DNA of 64,000 nt from Palleronia rufa. GTDB lineage: Bacteria > Pseudomonadota > Alphaproteobacteria > Rhodobacterales > Rhodobacteraceae. A program made the position numbers and the translations under genes. Within the stretch, counting starts at the first letter, position 1; every line of letters starts with the position of its first letter. The notes under the pieces were generated by a model, which saw only the letters and a program-made list of their open reading frames with translations, did not search any database and was not told the origin of the DNA. The DNA is taken from contig NZ_JQEY01000004.1 in NCBI RefSeq assembly GCF_000743715.1, positions 99,937 to 163,936 on the forward strand, given 5' to 3'. Positions 37,694 through 47,272 of the stretch are shown here, in pieces.

Positions 37694-38530
37694 ATGAACT
37701 TTCTTTTTCCGACCCTTGTCGTCGGACTTGCCGCGATCGGCGCCGCCCCGTCCGCGGCCCATGAATTCTGGATCGAATCGGACGACTATGCCCTCGATCC
37801 CGGTCAGGATCTGGTAGCCACGGTTCGTGTGGGACAAAAGTTCCAGGGCACCTCCTACCCGTATTTTCCGCCCAACTTCACCCTTTTCGCCACAGTGGCG
37901 CCGGGCGCGGATGAGATGGTGCCGGTGCGGATGCGGCTGGGCGACCGGCCGGCGTTGTCGATGCCGGTCGAGCAGGAGGGGTTGACCACGGTGCTCCATG
38001 TCTCGCGCTATTTCGACCTGACCTGGGAAAGCTGGGAAAAGTTCGACGATTTCGTTCGCGAAAAGGACGGCGACTGGGTGATCGACGCCCATGCCGAACG
38101 GGGTTTCGAGCAGGTCGAGGGCATCCGGGAGGCCTATGCCCGCTTCGCCAAGGCGCTCTATGCCGTGGGCGACGGTGCCGGCGAGGATCGCGCCTACGGG
38201 CTGGAAACAGAGATCGTGGCGCTGGAAAACCCCTACACGGATGCCGCTTCGGACGGTCTGGACGTTCAGGTGCTCTATGACGGCGCCCCCCGCGCCGATG
38301 CCCAGATCGAGGTCTTTTCGAAGCCTCTCGGCGACGACCAGGCAGAGGCGACCGTGACCAAGGTCCAGACCGACGCCGACGGCCGCGCGACCGTGACGGT
38401 CGAAAATGGCCGTCAGTACCTTCTGGACTCGGTGGTGTTCCGCGAACCTGCCGACGACCTGATGGCCGGGTTCGATCCCCAGTGGGAGACCCTCTGGGCC
38501 AGCCTGACCTTCGGCCTGCCCGCCGATTGA
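37694..38530 (+). CDS. DUF4198 periplasmic protein
   Basis: 278 residues; signal peptide ending in AHEFWIE, the hallmark of DUF4198 proteins, many of which lie near metal-transport genes. A C-terminal Ig-like/beta domain (DGRATVTVENGRQYLLDSVVF). GGGGAA 10 bases upstream of ATG. Divergent from a HupE-like gene, which supports a shared metal-related function (inference). Confidence 0.8.
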   Translation: MNFLFPTLVVGLAAIGAAPSAAHEFWIESDDYALDPGQDLVATVRVGQKFQGTSYPYFPPNFTLFATVAPGADEMVPVRMRLGDRPALSMPVEQEGLTTVLHVSRYFDLTWESWEKFDDFVREKDGDWVIDAHAERGFEQVEGIREAYARFAKALYAVGDGAGEDRAYGLETEIVALENPYTDAASDGLDVQVLYDGAPRADAQIEVFSKPLGDDQAEATVTKVQTDADGRATVTVENGRQYLLDSVVFREPADDLMAGFDPQWETLWASLTFGLPAD

Positions 38531-38628
38531 GGCGCGGTGCCGCCCATGGCGCGCCCCGTGTCGTCGTCCCCGGTGGCCAGATCGCCGCGGGGCCCCTAGA
38601 AGGGGCGGGCACAGTGACAGGAGGCCCC

Positions 38629-39033
38629 ATGCAGGACGATGAAACCCCGGCCGTCGAGCACGACTGGTATTCCAACGAGACGGCGACCTTCGGCGACCGC
38701 CTGGCCGACGCGCGTGCGGCCCTGGGCCTGTCGCAGAAGGATCTGGCCCGCCAGCTGGGGGTGCGCGAAAAGACGCTCGACTCGTGGGAGAACGACCTGT
38801 CCGAGCCGCGTGCCAACCGCCTGTCGATCCTGGCGGGGCTGCTCAACGTGTCGCTGCGCTGGCTGCTGACCGGAGAGGGAGAGGGGCTGGCCGCCCCCGA
38901 CACCGCCGCCCCCCCCCCCGCCGACAGCGCCGAGATCCTGTCCGACCTGCGCCAGCTCCAGTCCGACCTGGCGCGCTGCGCCGACCGTCTGGGGCGGATC
39001 GAAAAGCGCCTTCGCACCCGGGGCGGCGCATGA
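38629..39033 (+). CDS. Helix-turn-helix regulator
   Basis: 134 residues. XRE-type HTH: ADARAALGLSQKDLARQLGV - KTLDSWENDLSEPRANR, then a Pro-rich linker and a coiled-coil C-terminus (LRQLQSDLARCADRLGRIEKR). ATG with AGGAGG upstream. Its stop overlaps the sdhE start (ATGA). Confidence 0.87.
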   Translation: MQDDETPAVEHDWYSNETATFGDRLADARAALGLSQKDLARQLGVREKTLDSWENDLSEPRANRLSILAGLLNVSLRWLLTGEGEGLAAPDTAAPPPADSAEILSDLRQLQSDLARCADRLGRIEKRLRTRGGA

Positions 39034-39317
39034 GCGGCACCGACGACGCGACGCTCCGGCGGCTGCGGATGCGCTCGATCCGCCGCGGCATCAAGGAGAT
39101 GGACCTGATCCTGTCGGCCTATGCCGACCGCCGTCTCGACGCGCTTTCTGCCGATGATCTGGCCCTCTACGAGGCGCTGCTGTTCGAGAACGACCAGGAC
39201 CTCTATCGCTGGGTGAGCGGGCAGGAGGCGGCTCCGCCGCGTTTTTCGAAAATTGTCCTGGATATTGCCGAAACGGCGGAAAAAGCGGCCCGGGAGGCGC
39301 GATTCCGCGCGTCTTGA
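39030..39317 (+). CDS. sdhE: FAD assembly factor SdhE
   Basis: 95 residues; helps attach FAD to succinate dehydrogenase. Contains RRGIKEMDLILSAYADRRL, with the RGxxE FAD-transfer motif (RRGIKEMD), and YEALLFENDQDLYRW. In an operon with the upstream HTH regulator (4-base overlap). Confidence 0.92.
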   Translation: MSGTDDATLRRLRMRSIRRGIKEMDLILSAYADRRLDALSADDLALYEALLFENDQDLYRWVSGQEAAPPRFSKIVLDIAETAEKAAREARFRAS

Positions 39318-39378
39318 CGGATTTTTAGGATTTTGCGCACAAAGCTGGCTGCATCAGATGATCGCGGCGGAGCAAAAG

Positions 39379-39891
39379 ATGAACGTGCAGCACGACATAG
39401 CGCAGGGCCCGGAGTTCACGGCGACCGACCGGGGGTTTGCAGCGGAATACCTGGACAGCCTGGCCCTGGTCGAACGGTTGCACCGGCTCCTCCTCGATGT
39501 GGTCAAGGATGAGTTCGAGCGTGTCGGCGTGCTTGAGATCAATCCCGTGCAGGCGCTCTTGCTCTTCAATGTCGGCGACAATGAGGTGACGGCCGGGGAG
39601 CTCAAGACCCGCGGCTACTATCAGGGCTCCAACGTGTCCTACAATCTCAAGAAGCTGGTCGAGATGGGCTATATGCACCACAAGCGGTGCCAGGTCGATC
39701 GCCGCGCCGTGCGGGTCCGCCTGACCACCAAGGGTCGGGACGTGCATGAGAACGTCGCCCGGCTCTTCGCCCGCCACGCCCAGGGACTGCAGAAGAAAGG
39801 CGTGCTGAGCCTCGACCAGATTGACCAGATCAACGGCACGCTGCGCCGGGTCGAACGCTACTGGACCGATCAGATCCGCTATATCTACTGA
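39379..39891 (+). CDS. LdtR-like winged-helix (MarR-type) regulator
   Basis: 170 residues. The core EINPVQALLLFNVGDNEVTAG, GSNVSYNLKKLVEMGYMHH and DRRAVRVRLTTKGR is typical of the LdtR family that controls L,D-transpeptidase and stress genes in alphaproteobacteria. ATG 39379 has GCGGAG 8 bases upstream; ATG 39358 is an alternative. Confidence 0.85.
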   Translation: MNVQHDIAQGPEFTATDRGFAAEYLDSLALVERLHRLLLDVVKDEFERVGVLEINPVQALLLFNVGDNEVTAGELKTRGYYQGSNVSYNLKKLVEMGYMHHKRCQVDRRAVRVRLTTKGRDVHENVARLFARHAQGLQKKGVLSLDQIDQINGTLRRVERYWTDQIRYIY

Positions 39892-40006
39892 CCGGCCGGC
39901 TGGCCCCGGACCGGGCGCCCGCCCGCCGGCCCCGGTCGCATCCACCGCCCCGGCGACGCCCGCGCGTCCCACGGGCCACGGCGACGCCGCGCGCAGGGCG
40001 GGGCTC

Positions 40007-40687
40007 TCAGTCGGCCAGGCCCAGCGTCCTTGCGCCCATCTCCCGCTCCAGCTTGCGGCGCATGGCGCGCTCGAAATCCTCGAACCCTTGGGCCACCTCC
40101 ATGAAGGCGCCGGGCCCGTGCAGCATCTCGCGCTCGTAGAAGGTCACCACCGACGGGTCATGCCCGGCGATCGGCAGCCCGTTCACCGTCACCTCGTCGA
40201 AGGGGAAGTTCTCATAGGCCAGCGCCGGCGGGAAACCCTCGTTGTTGATACCGTCTCCGGACATGTCCAGCGTGCGGAACAGGCAGTCCGGCGCGCGCGC
40301 CATCAGCGTCGTCGCATGGCCCAGCGCGTATCCCGCCGCGGTCGGGAAATCGGCATACGACCGGGTGGAGGCCGCGAGTCTGTCCGCCGCGCGGGTCAGG
40401 TCCGCGGGCCCCTCCAGCAGCGTCCAGTCCAGGATCAGATCCTGCTGCCAGCGCCCGGACCACTCGAACACCGCCAGCGCCACGAAACTGCCCGGGATCG
40501 CCAGGGCGGCCGCCGCCACCTCCGGCGCGCGCAGCGCCGCCGCCAGCCCCTGCCTCTGCAGCGCGTCCTCCTCCGCGTCCACCGAAGACGAGATGTCGAG
40601 CCCCAGCAGCAGCGCCAGCCGGCACTCCGCCGCCGCCGGCCCGGCGGCCAGCGACAGCGCCAGGGCCAGGGCCAGCCGCCCGATCAC
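40007..40687 (-). CDS. DUF1194 (VWA-like) periplasmic protein
   Basis: 226 residues with a signal peptide (LALALALSLAAGPAAA) and a von Willebrand A-like start, LLGLDISSSVDAEED (metal-site D-x-S-x-S), then DMSGDGINNEG. Matches DUF1194. GTG 40687 overlaps the upstream gene's stop by four bases (GTGA). Confidence 0.87.
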   Translation of the reverse strand: MIGRLALALALSLAAGPAAAECRLALLLGLDISSSVDAEEDALQRQGLAAALRAPEVAAAALAIPGSFVALAVFEWSGRWQQDLILDWTLLEGPADLTRAADRLAASTRSYADFPTAAGYALGHATTLMARAPDCLFRTLDMSGDGINNEGFPPALAYENFPFDEVTVNGLPIAGHDPSVVTFYEREMLHGPGAFMEVAQGFEDFERAMRRKLEREMGARTLGLAD

Positions 40688-41118
40688 CAGTGGCCCGTGT
40701 TATCCATGCTGGCCCAGGGTTCTTGCGGCGCTTTCGCCTCGCCCTTCTGCAACAGCTCCACCGAGATGTTGTCTGGCGAGCGCACGAACGCCATGTGGCC
40801 GTCGCGCGGCGGGCGGTTGATGGTCACACCGGCGTTCTGCAGCGTCTCGCACATCGCGTAGATGTCATCGACCCGATAGGCGAGGTGGCCGAAATGCCGG
40901 CCGTCGTCGGGCAGCTTGTCGTCGCCGTCCCAATTGTAGGTGATCTCCACGTCGGCGCGCCCGTCGTCCTGGCCCGGCGGGCACATGAACACCAGCGTGA
41001 ACCGCCCGCCCTCGTTCTCCATCCGCCGCCGCTCGCGCAGGCCGAGCATCTCGAAGAACGCCATCGTCCTGTCCAGATCCTTCGCCCGGACCATCGTGTG
41101 CAGATATTCGATCGCCAT
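40684..41118 (-). CDS. gloA: Lactoylglutathione lyase-like VOC protein
   Basis: 144 residues; glyoxalase I/VOC fold: YLHTMVRAKDLDRTMAFFEMLG, metal ligands in H7, E (VDVEITYN), H (HFGHLAYRVDD), and E near VRSPDNISVELLQ. Detoxifies methylglyoxal with glutathione; the short C-terminal tail is normal. Operon with the DUF1194 gene. Confidence 0.85.
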   Translation of the reverse strand: MAIEYLHTMVRAKDLDRTMAFFEMLGLRERRRMENEGGRFTLVFMCPPGQDDGRADVEITYNWDGDDKLPDDGRHFGHLAYRVDDIYAMCETLQNAGVTINRPPRDGHMAFVRSPDNISVELLQKGEAKAPQEPWASMDNTGHW

Positions 41119-41265
41119 GCCACTCTTTCCCTTTCGCTGCGGAAAAACCCGCCCCGCAGGTAGTCCGGCGGGGCGCCGGGTCGACCCCGCCGCGGGACTT
41201 GAGGCCGTCGCCGCGACCTTCTACGCCCAAGGGGTCGCCCCCGACTCATACGAAAGGACGCCGCC

Positions 41266-42171
41266 ATGCCCCTTACCCCGGATCAGCAGGCCGAGATCGA
41301 CGCGCAGCGCTCCGACCCGCGGCAAACGCTCCGCGCCACCGCACCGGGGATCGAGCGGCACCTCTACCATGCCCGGCCCTGTCTCGATCACGGGTTCGTG
41401 CGCGTCATCGACTACATGGGCGACGACGCGGCGATCTGCCAGGCCGCGCGGGTCTCCTACGGGCGCGGCACCAAGGCGGTGTCCAGCGACGAGGGGCTGA
41501 TCCGCTATCTCATGCGCCACTGGCACTCGACCCCCTTCGAGATGTGCGAGATCAAGCTCCACGTGAAGCTGCCGGTGTTCGTCGCCCGCCAGTGGATCCG
41601 CCACCGCACCGCCAACGTGAACGAATACTCCGCCCGCTACTCGGTCCTCGACCGCGAGTTCTACGTCCCCGCGCCGGAGCATCTGGCCGCCCAGTCGGCC
41701 CAGAACAACCAGGGCCGCGGCGCGGTGCTGGAGGGCGAGGAGGCGCAGCGCGTGCTCGACACGCTCCGCGCCGACGCCGACCGCGCCTACGACCACTATC
41801 AGGAAATGCTGTCCACCGATGGCCAGCAGGGCCTGGCCCGCGAACTCGCGCGGATGAACCTGCCCGCCAACGTCTACACCCAATGGTACTGGAAGGTGGA
41901 CCTGCACAACCTCTTCCACTTCCTGCGCCTGCGCGCCGACCCCCACGCCCAGTACGAGATCCGCGTCTATGCCGACGCCATCTGCGAAATCGCCCGCGAC
42001 TGGGTCCCGCTCGCCTACGCCGCCTTCGACGACTACCGCCTGGGCGGCGCCCACCTGTCCCGCGGCGCCGTGGACGCCCTGCGCCGGATGCTGGCGGGCG
42101 AGGAGGTCACGCAGGAGAATAGCGGGCTGACAAAGCGGGAGTGGGGGGAAGTGATGGGAATTTTGGACTGA
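41266..42171 (+). CDS. thyX: Flavin-dependent thymidylate synthase
   Basis: 301 residues; makes dTMP with FAD and methylenetetrahydrofolate. ThyX signature [15 protein letters not shown] (112-126). ATG 41266 with AAAGGA upstream. Ends five bases before the Doc-type gene. Confidence 0.97.
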   Translation: MPLTPDQQAEIDAQRSDPRQTLRATAPGIERHLYHARPCLDHGFVRVIDYMGDDAAICQAARVSYGRGTKAVSSDEGLIRYLMRHWHSTPFEMCEIKLHVKLPVFVARQWIRHRTANVNEYSARYSVLDREFYVPAPEHLAAQSAQNNQGRGAVLEGEEAQRVLDTLRADADRAYDHYQEMLSTDGQQGLARELARMNLPANVYTQWYWKVDLHNLFHFLRLRADPHAQYEIRVYADAICEIARDWVPLAYAAFDDYRLGGAHLSRGAVDALRRMLAGEEVTQENSGLTKREWGEVMGILD

Positions 42172-42176
42172 CGTAG

Positions 42177-43067
42177 ATGATTGTTTTGTTGACAAAGTCC
42201 CTCCTCGCAGAGCGAGAGAGGCAACTATCCAGCTTACCCATTTTTCGAAATGCCCAAGGAGCGCACATACTTACATACGAAGATGTTTTGGATGCACACT
42301 TCTGTATCGCCGATTTTTTCTCCCGCGAAGGATACGGCATGGGCGGCATTGGAGTAAGGAATTCAGATCTATTCGTGTCAACCGTAGAGCGCCAATTTAC
42401 CGGCTACCAAGGCTTCATAGTCTACGATACTCCGTATGAGCAAATTGCTACGCTTTGCTATGGAATCATTAAAAATCACCCATTTTATGACGGCAACAAA
42501 AGAACAGCGTTTCTATGTGCGCTGCTGCAATTACATAAAATGGGCCGCGTGATTGAGGTGTCAGAAATCGAATTCGAAAATCTGATGGTTCAAATTGCAG
42601 AAGGCTCCCTCGGCAAAAGATCTGCTCTCAAGGCACTTACCAAATCAGGGGTATCGCATCCTGAGATAAGGTATCTGGGGCGATATCTCGAAAAAAATTC
42701 CAGAAAGAGGGCGCATCTTAGAAAAACCATTAATTTCAGGGAGCTCCGAAAAATAGTCGAGGCTAACGGTTTTGCTTTTCGAAATCCAAATCGCGGCTCG
42801 ATAGACTTAGTCCAAATTACGGAAACGGTAACGCATAGATATTTTTTTAGGGACAAAGTAAAAAGACACGAACGTGTTGTCGTTAACATTGCTTATCATG
42901 GAGAAGGTGTTGATGTCCCAGATAATACGGTCCGCCTTGTACGCCAGCATTGCGGTTTGACTGATCAAGATGGGTTCGACGGCGAAGTGCTACTTAGAGA
43001 TGCTCAACCTACCTTTCAGCTGATCCATAGCTATCGTGGGGCTTTACAGCGGCTCGCATATAGATAG
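42177..43067 (+). CDS. Doc/Fic-family toxin-like protein with extra C-terminal domain
   Basis: 296 residues. The N-terminal ~150 carry a Doc (death-on-curing) catalytic motif HPFYDGNKRTA (101-111); the G-N-K-R form is that of Doc kinases that phosphorylate EF-Tu, rather than AMP-transferring Fic. Residues ~180-215 (NFRELRKIVEANGFAFRNP) look like the small dsRBD fold of HicA, a weak resemblance. The gene is much AT-richer than both neighbours, with A/T-ending codons. No Phd-type antitoxin gene adjoins it. No good RBS; ATG 42177 begins 5 bases after thyX. Confidence 0.75.
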   Translation: MIVLLTKSLLAERERQLSSLPIFRNAQGAHILTYEDVLDAHFCIADFFSREGYGMGGIGVRNSDLFVSTVERQFTGYQGFIVYDTPYEQIATLCYGIIKNHPFYDGNKRTAFLCALLQLHKMGRVIEVSEIEFENLMVQIAEGSLGKRSALKALTKSGVSHPEIRYLGRYLEKNSRKRAHLRKTINFRELRKIVEANGFAFRNPNRGSIDLVQITETVTHRYFFRDKVKRHERVVVNIAYHGEGVDVPDNTVRLVRQHCGLTDQDGFDGEVLLRDAQPTFQLIHSYRGALQRLAYR

Positions 43068-43115
43068 ATCTGAGTTGCGAGCTAGGTCGCCCATGAGTAT
43101 TCGTCGGAGACCCCC

Positions 43116-43508
43116 ATGATCGCCCTCTACCTCACCACCGCCGTCATCTTCCTCGTGGTCGATGCCATCATGCTCTCGCTCGTGATGAAGCCGCTGTTCG
43201 AGTCGCATTTGGGCGACACCATGCGCGACAGCCCGATGCTGCTGCCCGCCGCCGGGTTCTACCTCGCCTATGTGGCGGGGCTGGTGTACCTCGTTTCCGC
43301 CCCGGCGCTGGCCGCGGGGGATCCGGGGGCGGCGCTTCTGAAGGGCGCGATCCTCGGGGCCATGGCCTATGGGACCTATGAGTTCACCTCCATGTCCGTC
43401 ATGCGCGACTGGTCCTGGCAGATGGTCGCCACGGACACGATCTGGGGCGCGGTGCTGACCGGCGGATCGGCCTGGGCCGGGGTCGCGCTCGTGTTGCGCT
43501 TCGGCTGA
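43116..43508 (+). CDS. DUF2177 membrane protein
   Basis: 130 residues with four hydrophobic helices; the start MIALYLTTAVIFLVVDAIMLS and the block YGTYEFTSMSVMRDWSW match DUF2177. GGAG upstream. GC content is back to the core level right after the Doc-like gene. Confidence 0.85.
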   Translation: MIALYLTTAVIFLVVDAIMLSLVMKPLFESHLGDTMRDSPMLLPAAGFYLAYVAGLVYLVSAPALAAGDPGAALLKGAILGAMAYGTYEFTSMSVMRDWSWQMVATDTIWGAVLTGGSAWAGVALVLRFG

Positions 43509-43535
43509 GGGCAGCGGCCGCACCTGACCTGAGAC

Positions 43536-44020
43536 CCGACGTCCCTCCGGCCTTACGCGGAGTCCGCCGGTTGATGTTGGCGTTGCGCGGCACGTGGCGC
43601 CGGGGCCGTTCTTTGCCCCGAACGCGGCTGGCGGAATGGTCCTGAGCCCCGAGTGGGGGCAATGATGGTTGCAGTGGTCTTGCCGGGCCCGGATTTTCTG
43701 ACGGCGTCGACCGGAGTGGGACGGGTCGGCGCGCTTGCGCCCGCCCCGGCGGGGCACCTGAAGCTTCTCCTCGCGGCAGAGCCGCCTTGGCTCCTTCAGG
43801 TTCGTCACGATCCCCTGGCGCGCGAGCGTCACGTGAATGCGCCGGTAGCCGAACCGCCGCCGCCGGGCGGCCGCCGCTTTCATCGACGTCCGAGCTTCGG
43901 CATCGTCCGGCCGCATGCCGCGATAGCGCAAGCCGGAGCGATCGGCCAGGATCCTGCACGCCTCTGGCGCGGTGCGCCGACCCGGCTCATCCCCGTGGAC
44001 CTCCACGCCACTGCCCCCCC
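43536..44020 (-). pseudogene. IS3 orfB remnant
   Basis: Keeps the N-terminal part (CRILADRSGLRYRG, RRFGYRRIHVTLARQG, REEKLQVPRRGGRKRA) and a C-terminal motif (NHHCPHSGLRTIPPAAFG), but the DDE catalytic core between them is absent. Not functional. Confidence 0.75.
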
Positions 44021-44043
44021 GCTCTACACCGGGCGCGACCGTT

Positions 44044-44298
44044 TTTTTTGTGGCGACATCCTTCGGGGCTGGCGAGCATGGCCTCGGCGAGCGGCTTCTT
44101 CAGCGTGCCGTGCTCCTCTTCCAGCCCCTCCAGCCGCCGCGCATCCGAAACCTCGCGCCCGCCATAGCGCGCCTTTCATCTGTAGAACGTTGCGCTGCTG
44201 ACACCGTGCTTCCGGCACGGGTCGGCCATCGACATCCTTGTCTCCTGCTCCTTCAGCACCCCGATGATCTGCTCTTCGCTGAACCTTGAACGCTTCAT
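44044..44298 (-). pseudogene. IS3 orfA remnant
   Basis: ATG 44298 opens an IS3 orfA: MKRSRFSEEQIIGVLKEQET, then HGVSSATFYR followed by an in-frame TGA (44176-44178) where the family has Trp, then KARYGGREVSDARRLEGLEE. A run of eight A (44042-44049, minus strand) marks the expected orfA/orfB slippage site. Confidence 0.8.
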
Positions 44299-44440
44299 TG
44301 CCCGTCTTCTCGTCGGAGCGGACTCCACCTCGAACGAAAGGGCGAAACGGGGCTCGGGTCACACCCTCCTACAGGACTCTTACAGGTCTCCGACGCCGCT
44401 CATACGTCGTGATCGGGGGCCCGCCGCCGCCGGGACCGGG

Positions 44441-44647
44441 TCAGAGCGGCTGGAGCTCTCCGGCCGATTCGCGCCCGTCCCGGCCGGAGATCAGCTCATA
44501 TCTGACCTTCTGGTTATCGGCGAGCCCGGTGAGTCCCGCCCTCTCGACCGCCGAGATGTGGACGAACACGTCCTTGCCGCCCGAATCCGGGGCGATGAAG
44601 CCGTAGCCTTTGGTGGTGTTGAACCATTTGACGGTGCCAGTGGGCAT
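44441..44647 (-). CDS. Cold-shock domain protein
   Basis: 68 residues; RNA-chaperone cold-shock fold with RNP1 KGYGFI and RNP2 VFVHISAV. ATG 44647 has CGGAGAC eight bases upstream; ATG 44653 is too close to it. The ~100-base leader upstream (to 44760) is AT-richer, as in cold-regulated csp genes. Confidence 0.93.
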   Translation of the reverse strand: MPTGTVKWFNTTKGYGFIAPDSGGKDVFVHISAVERAGLTGLADNQKVRYELISGRDGRESAGELQPL

Positions 44648-44800
44648 GTCCATGTCTCCGAGTGGTGTCGCAGCCGGTGCCTTCCTTGCCGGCCGCTCGC
44701 GAAAGAGACGTCGCCTTTTGTCGAAGGAAAGACCCTGAAATTGTGAGAACATCCTGGACGGTTTTTCAAGATGTCCGTGATACCGAACAAGGAGAATTCG

Positions 44801-45127
44801 ATGGAACTCTACGGGCTGAAGACCTGCGACACCTGCCGCAAGGCGGTGAAGGATCTTGAAAACGCGGGGAAATCCGTGCGATTCGTCGACATCCGGGCGG
44901 AGGGTCTGCCGCGAACGGAGCTGATGCGGTTCCACGCCGCGTTCGGGGACGCGCTGGTGAACCGCCGCTCGACGACCTGGCGGGGTCTGGCACAGGACCG
45001 GCGCGCGGGCGATCCCGTGGCGCTGATCGCCGCCCATCCCGCGCTGATGAAGCGCCCGGTCATCGACGACGGCGGGGTGCTCCATCTGGGCTGGGGACAG
45101 GACGTGCGCGCGGCGCTTCTGGGCTGA
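44801..45127 (+). CDS. ArsC/Spx/MgsR-like thioredoxin-fold protein
   Basis: 108 residues; N-terminal C-x2-C motif (LKTCDTCRKAVKDL), then VRFVDIRAEGLPRTEL and KRPVIDDGG, the ArsC-fold pattern. RBS AAGGAGAATTCG. An arsenate reductase or Spx-like redox regulator; no ars genes nearby. Its stop lies three bases from the thrS stop. Confidence 0.85.
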   Translation: MELYGLKTCDTCRKAVKDLENAGKSVRFVDIRAEGLPRTELMRFHAAFGDALVNRRSTTWRGLAQDRRAGDPVALIAAHPALMKRPVIDDGGVLHLGWGQDVRAALLG

Positions 45128-45130
45128 GGT

Positions 45131-47077
45131 TCAGCGCAGGTCTGGGGGCAGCGCCTCTGCCCGCAGCATCGCCACGGCCTCATCCAAAGGAAGGGCGGTC
45201 TGCTGCTTGTCGCCCAGCCGCCGCAGGGACACACTGCGCTCCTCGACCTCGCGCGCGCCCAGTGCCAGGATCGCCGGGACCTTGGCCATGGAATGCTCGC
45301 GGACCTTGTAGTTGATCTTTTCGTTCCGTGTATCAGCTTCGGCCCGTAACCCTGCCTTTCGCAAGGCGGAAACGACCTCTGCCGCGTAGTCGTCGGCATC
45401 GGACACGATGGTGGCCACCACCACTTGCCGCGGCGCCAGCCAGAGCGGAAAGCGGCCGGTATAGTTCTCGATCAGGATGCCGATGAACCGCTCGAAACTG
45501 CCCAGGATCGCCCGGTGGAGCATGTAGGGGCGGTGCTTCGCGCCATCCTCCCCCACATAGCTGGCACCCAGCCGCTCGGGCAGGTTGGGATCGACCTGGA
45601 AGGTGCCAAGCTGCCAGACCCGGCCGATCGCATCGGTCAGCTTGAAGTCCAGCTTTGGCCCGTAGAACGCGCCCTCTCCGGGATCGAGCGTAAAGCTCCG
45701 CCCCGTCGCCCTGATCGCCTGCTCCAGCGCGGTTTCCACCTGGTCCCAGGACTCTTCGGAGCCCACGCGCTTGTCCGGCCGGGTGGCGAACATGATCTCG
45801 AAATCCTCGAACCCCAGGTCGCGGTAGACGGTTTCGAGCATCCGGATGAAGCCCGCGCATTCGGCCTCGATCTGGTCCTTCGTGCAGAAGATATGCGCGT
45901 CGTCCTGGGTAAAGCCGCGCACCCGCATGATGCCGTGCAGCGCACCGGAAGGCTCATAGCGGTTGCAGGATCCGAACTCCGCCATGCGCAGGGGCAGGTC
46001 GCGGTAGGATTTGAGCCCCTGGTTATAGACCTGCACGTGGCAGGGGCAGTTCATGGGTTTCAGGGCGTTGACCGCCTTCTCGCGGGCGTGTTCCTCATCC
46101 ACCTCGACGATGAACATGTGCTCCTGGTACTTGTCCCAGTGGCCAGATGCCTCCCAGAGCTTGCGGTCCACGACCTGGGGGGTGTTGACCTCGACGTAGC
46201 CATGCGCGCGCTGCTGGCGGCGCATGTAGTCCTGCAAGGTGGTGTAGATGGTCCAGCCGTCGGGGTGCCAGAACACCTGCCCGGGCGCTTCCTCCTGCAT
46301 GTGGAACAGGTCCATCTCCCGGCCCAGCCGGCGATGGTCCCGCCTGGCCGCCTCTTCGAGCATGTGAAGATGCGCGTCGAGTTCTTTTTTGGTCCTGAAA
46401 CCAACGCCGTAGATGCGCTGCAGCATGGGGCGGGTGCTGTCGCCGCGCCAGTAGGCGCCGGCCACGTTCATCAGCTTGAAAGCGTTGGCCGGCACCTGTC
46501 CGGTGTGCTGGAGGTGCGGCCCGCGGCAGAGATCCTGCCAGTCGCCATGCCAGTACATCCGCAGCGGCTGGTCGCCGGGGATGGCCTCGATCAATTCGAC
46601 CTTGTAGGGTTCGTCCAGCGCCTCGTAATGCGATACCGCGCGGGGACGGTCCCAGACCTCGGTGCGAACGTCGTCCCGCAAGGCGATGATTTCCTTCATT
46701 TGTTCTTCGATGCGGCCAAGGTCCTCCGGGGTGAAGGGCTCCTCCCGGTCGAAGTCGTAGTACCAGCCGTTGGCGATGACGGGACCGATGGTCACCTTCA
46801 CCTCGGGCCAGATTTCCTGCACCGCGCGGGCCATGATATGCGCCAGGTCGTGGCGGATCAGTTCCAGCGCCGGGGCCTCGTCGTCCATGGTGTGGATGGC
46901 GATGGCCGCGTCTTGCTCCACGGGCCATTGCAGATCCCAGTGGCGCCCATCCACCGAAGCGGAAATCGCTTTCTTCGACAATGACTTGGAGATCGCAGCT
47001 GCGACATCGGCCGGGGTGATGCCGGTGTCGAATTCGCGCGCATTGCCGTCGGGAAAGGTCAGGGAGATCTGGGCCAT
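45131..47077 (-). CDS. thrS: Threonyl-tRNA synthetase
   Basis: 648 residues. N-terminal TGS domain, editing domain with [12 protein letters not shown] and [10 protein letters not shown], class II core motifs ([27 protein letters not shown]), [12 protein letters not shown], and the C-terminal anticodon-binding domain. ATG 47077 ([11 protein letters not shown]). Confidence 0.97.
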   Translation of the reverse strand: MAQISLTFPDGNAREFDTGITPADVAAAISKSLSKKAISASVDGRHWDLQWPVEQDAAIAIHTMDDEAPALELIRHDLAHIMARAVQEIWPEVKVTIGPVIANGWYYDFDREEPFTPEDLGRIEEQMKEIIALRDDVRTEVWDRPRAVSHYEALDEPYKVELIEAIPGDQPLRMYWHGDWQDLCRGPHLQHTGQVPANAFKLMNVAGAYWRGDSTRPMLQRIYGVGFRTKKELDAHLHMLEEAARRDHRRLGREMDLFHMQEEAPGQVFWHPDGWTIYTTLQDYMRRQQRAHGYVEVNTPQVVDRKLWEASGHWDKYQEHMFIVEVDEEHAREKAVNALKPMNCPCHVQVYNQGLKSYRDLPLRMAEFGSCNRYEPSGALHGIMRVRGFTQDDAHIFCTKDQIEAECAGFIRMLETVYRDLGFEDFEIMFATRPDKRVGSEESWDQVETALEQAIRATGRSFTLDPGEGAFYGPKLDFKLTDAIGRVWQLGTFQVDPNLPERLGASYVGEDGAKHRPYMLHRAILGSFERFIGILIENYTGRFPLWLAPRQVVVATIVSDADDYAAEVVSALRKAGLRAEADTRNEKINYKVREHSMAKVPAILALGAREVEERSVSLRRLGDKQQTALPLDEAVAMLRAEALPPDLR

Positions 47078-47272
47078 CGCGGGCCTCCTCGTCGGTTTGG
47101 CGCCCACGGAACGCCCGGTTGCAAGTATGGTCCCGCCTAGGTGGGCGAGGCGATCGGCACTGTCAACCGCGCCGGCCGCGATCGCGGCGCATCTGCCCGC
47201 AGGGCCGCAGGCGGCAGGTGGCCGTCGCATCGCGCCTTGACGGGGTCGCGCGGGGCCGGGACAGTCGCGGCC

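Larger units (their letters stand above)
43525..44362 (-). mobile_element. IS3-family element with internal deletion, 4-bp target duplication
   Basis: Inverted ends TGACCTGAGACCCG (43525 inward) and TGACCCGAGCCCCG (44362 inward) match at 12 of 14 bases. The flanks carry the same CACC on both sides (43521-43524 and 44363-44366), a 4-bp target duplication as in the IS407 group. The element is 838 bp, short of the usual ~1.2 kb, because the middle of orfB is missing. Confidence 0.8.

Noticed and set aside
45425-46984. 519-codon frame opposite thrS
   Set aside because: Antisense shadow; no recognisable domain.
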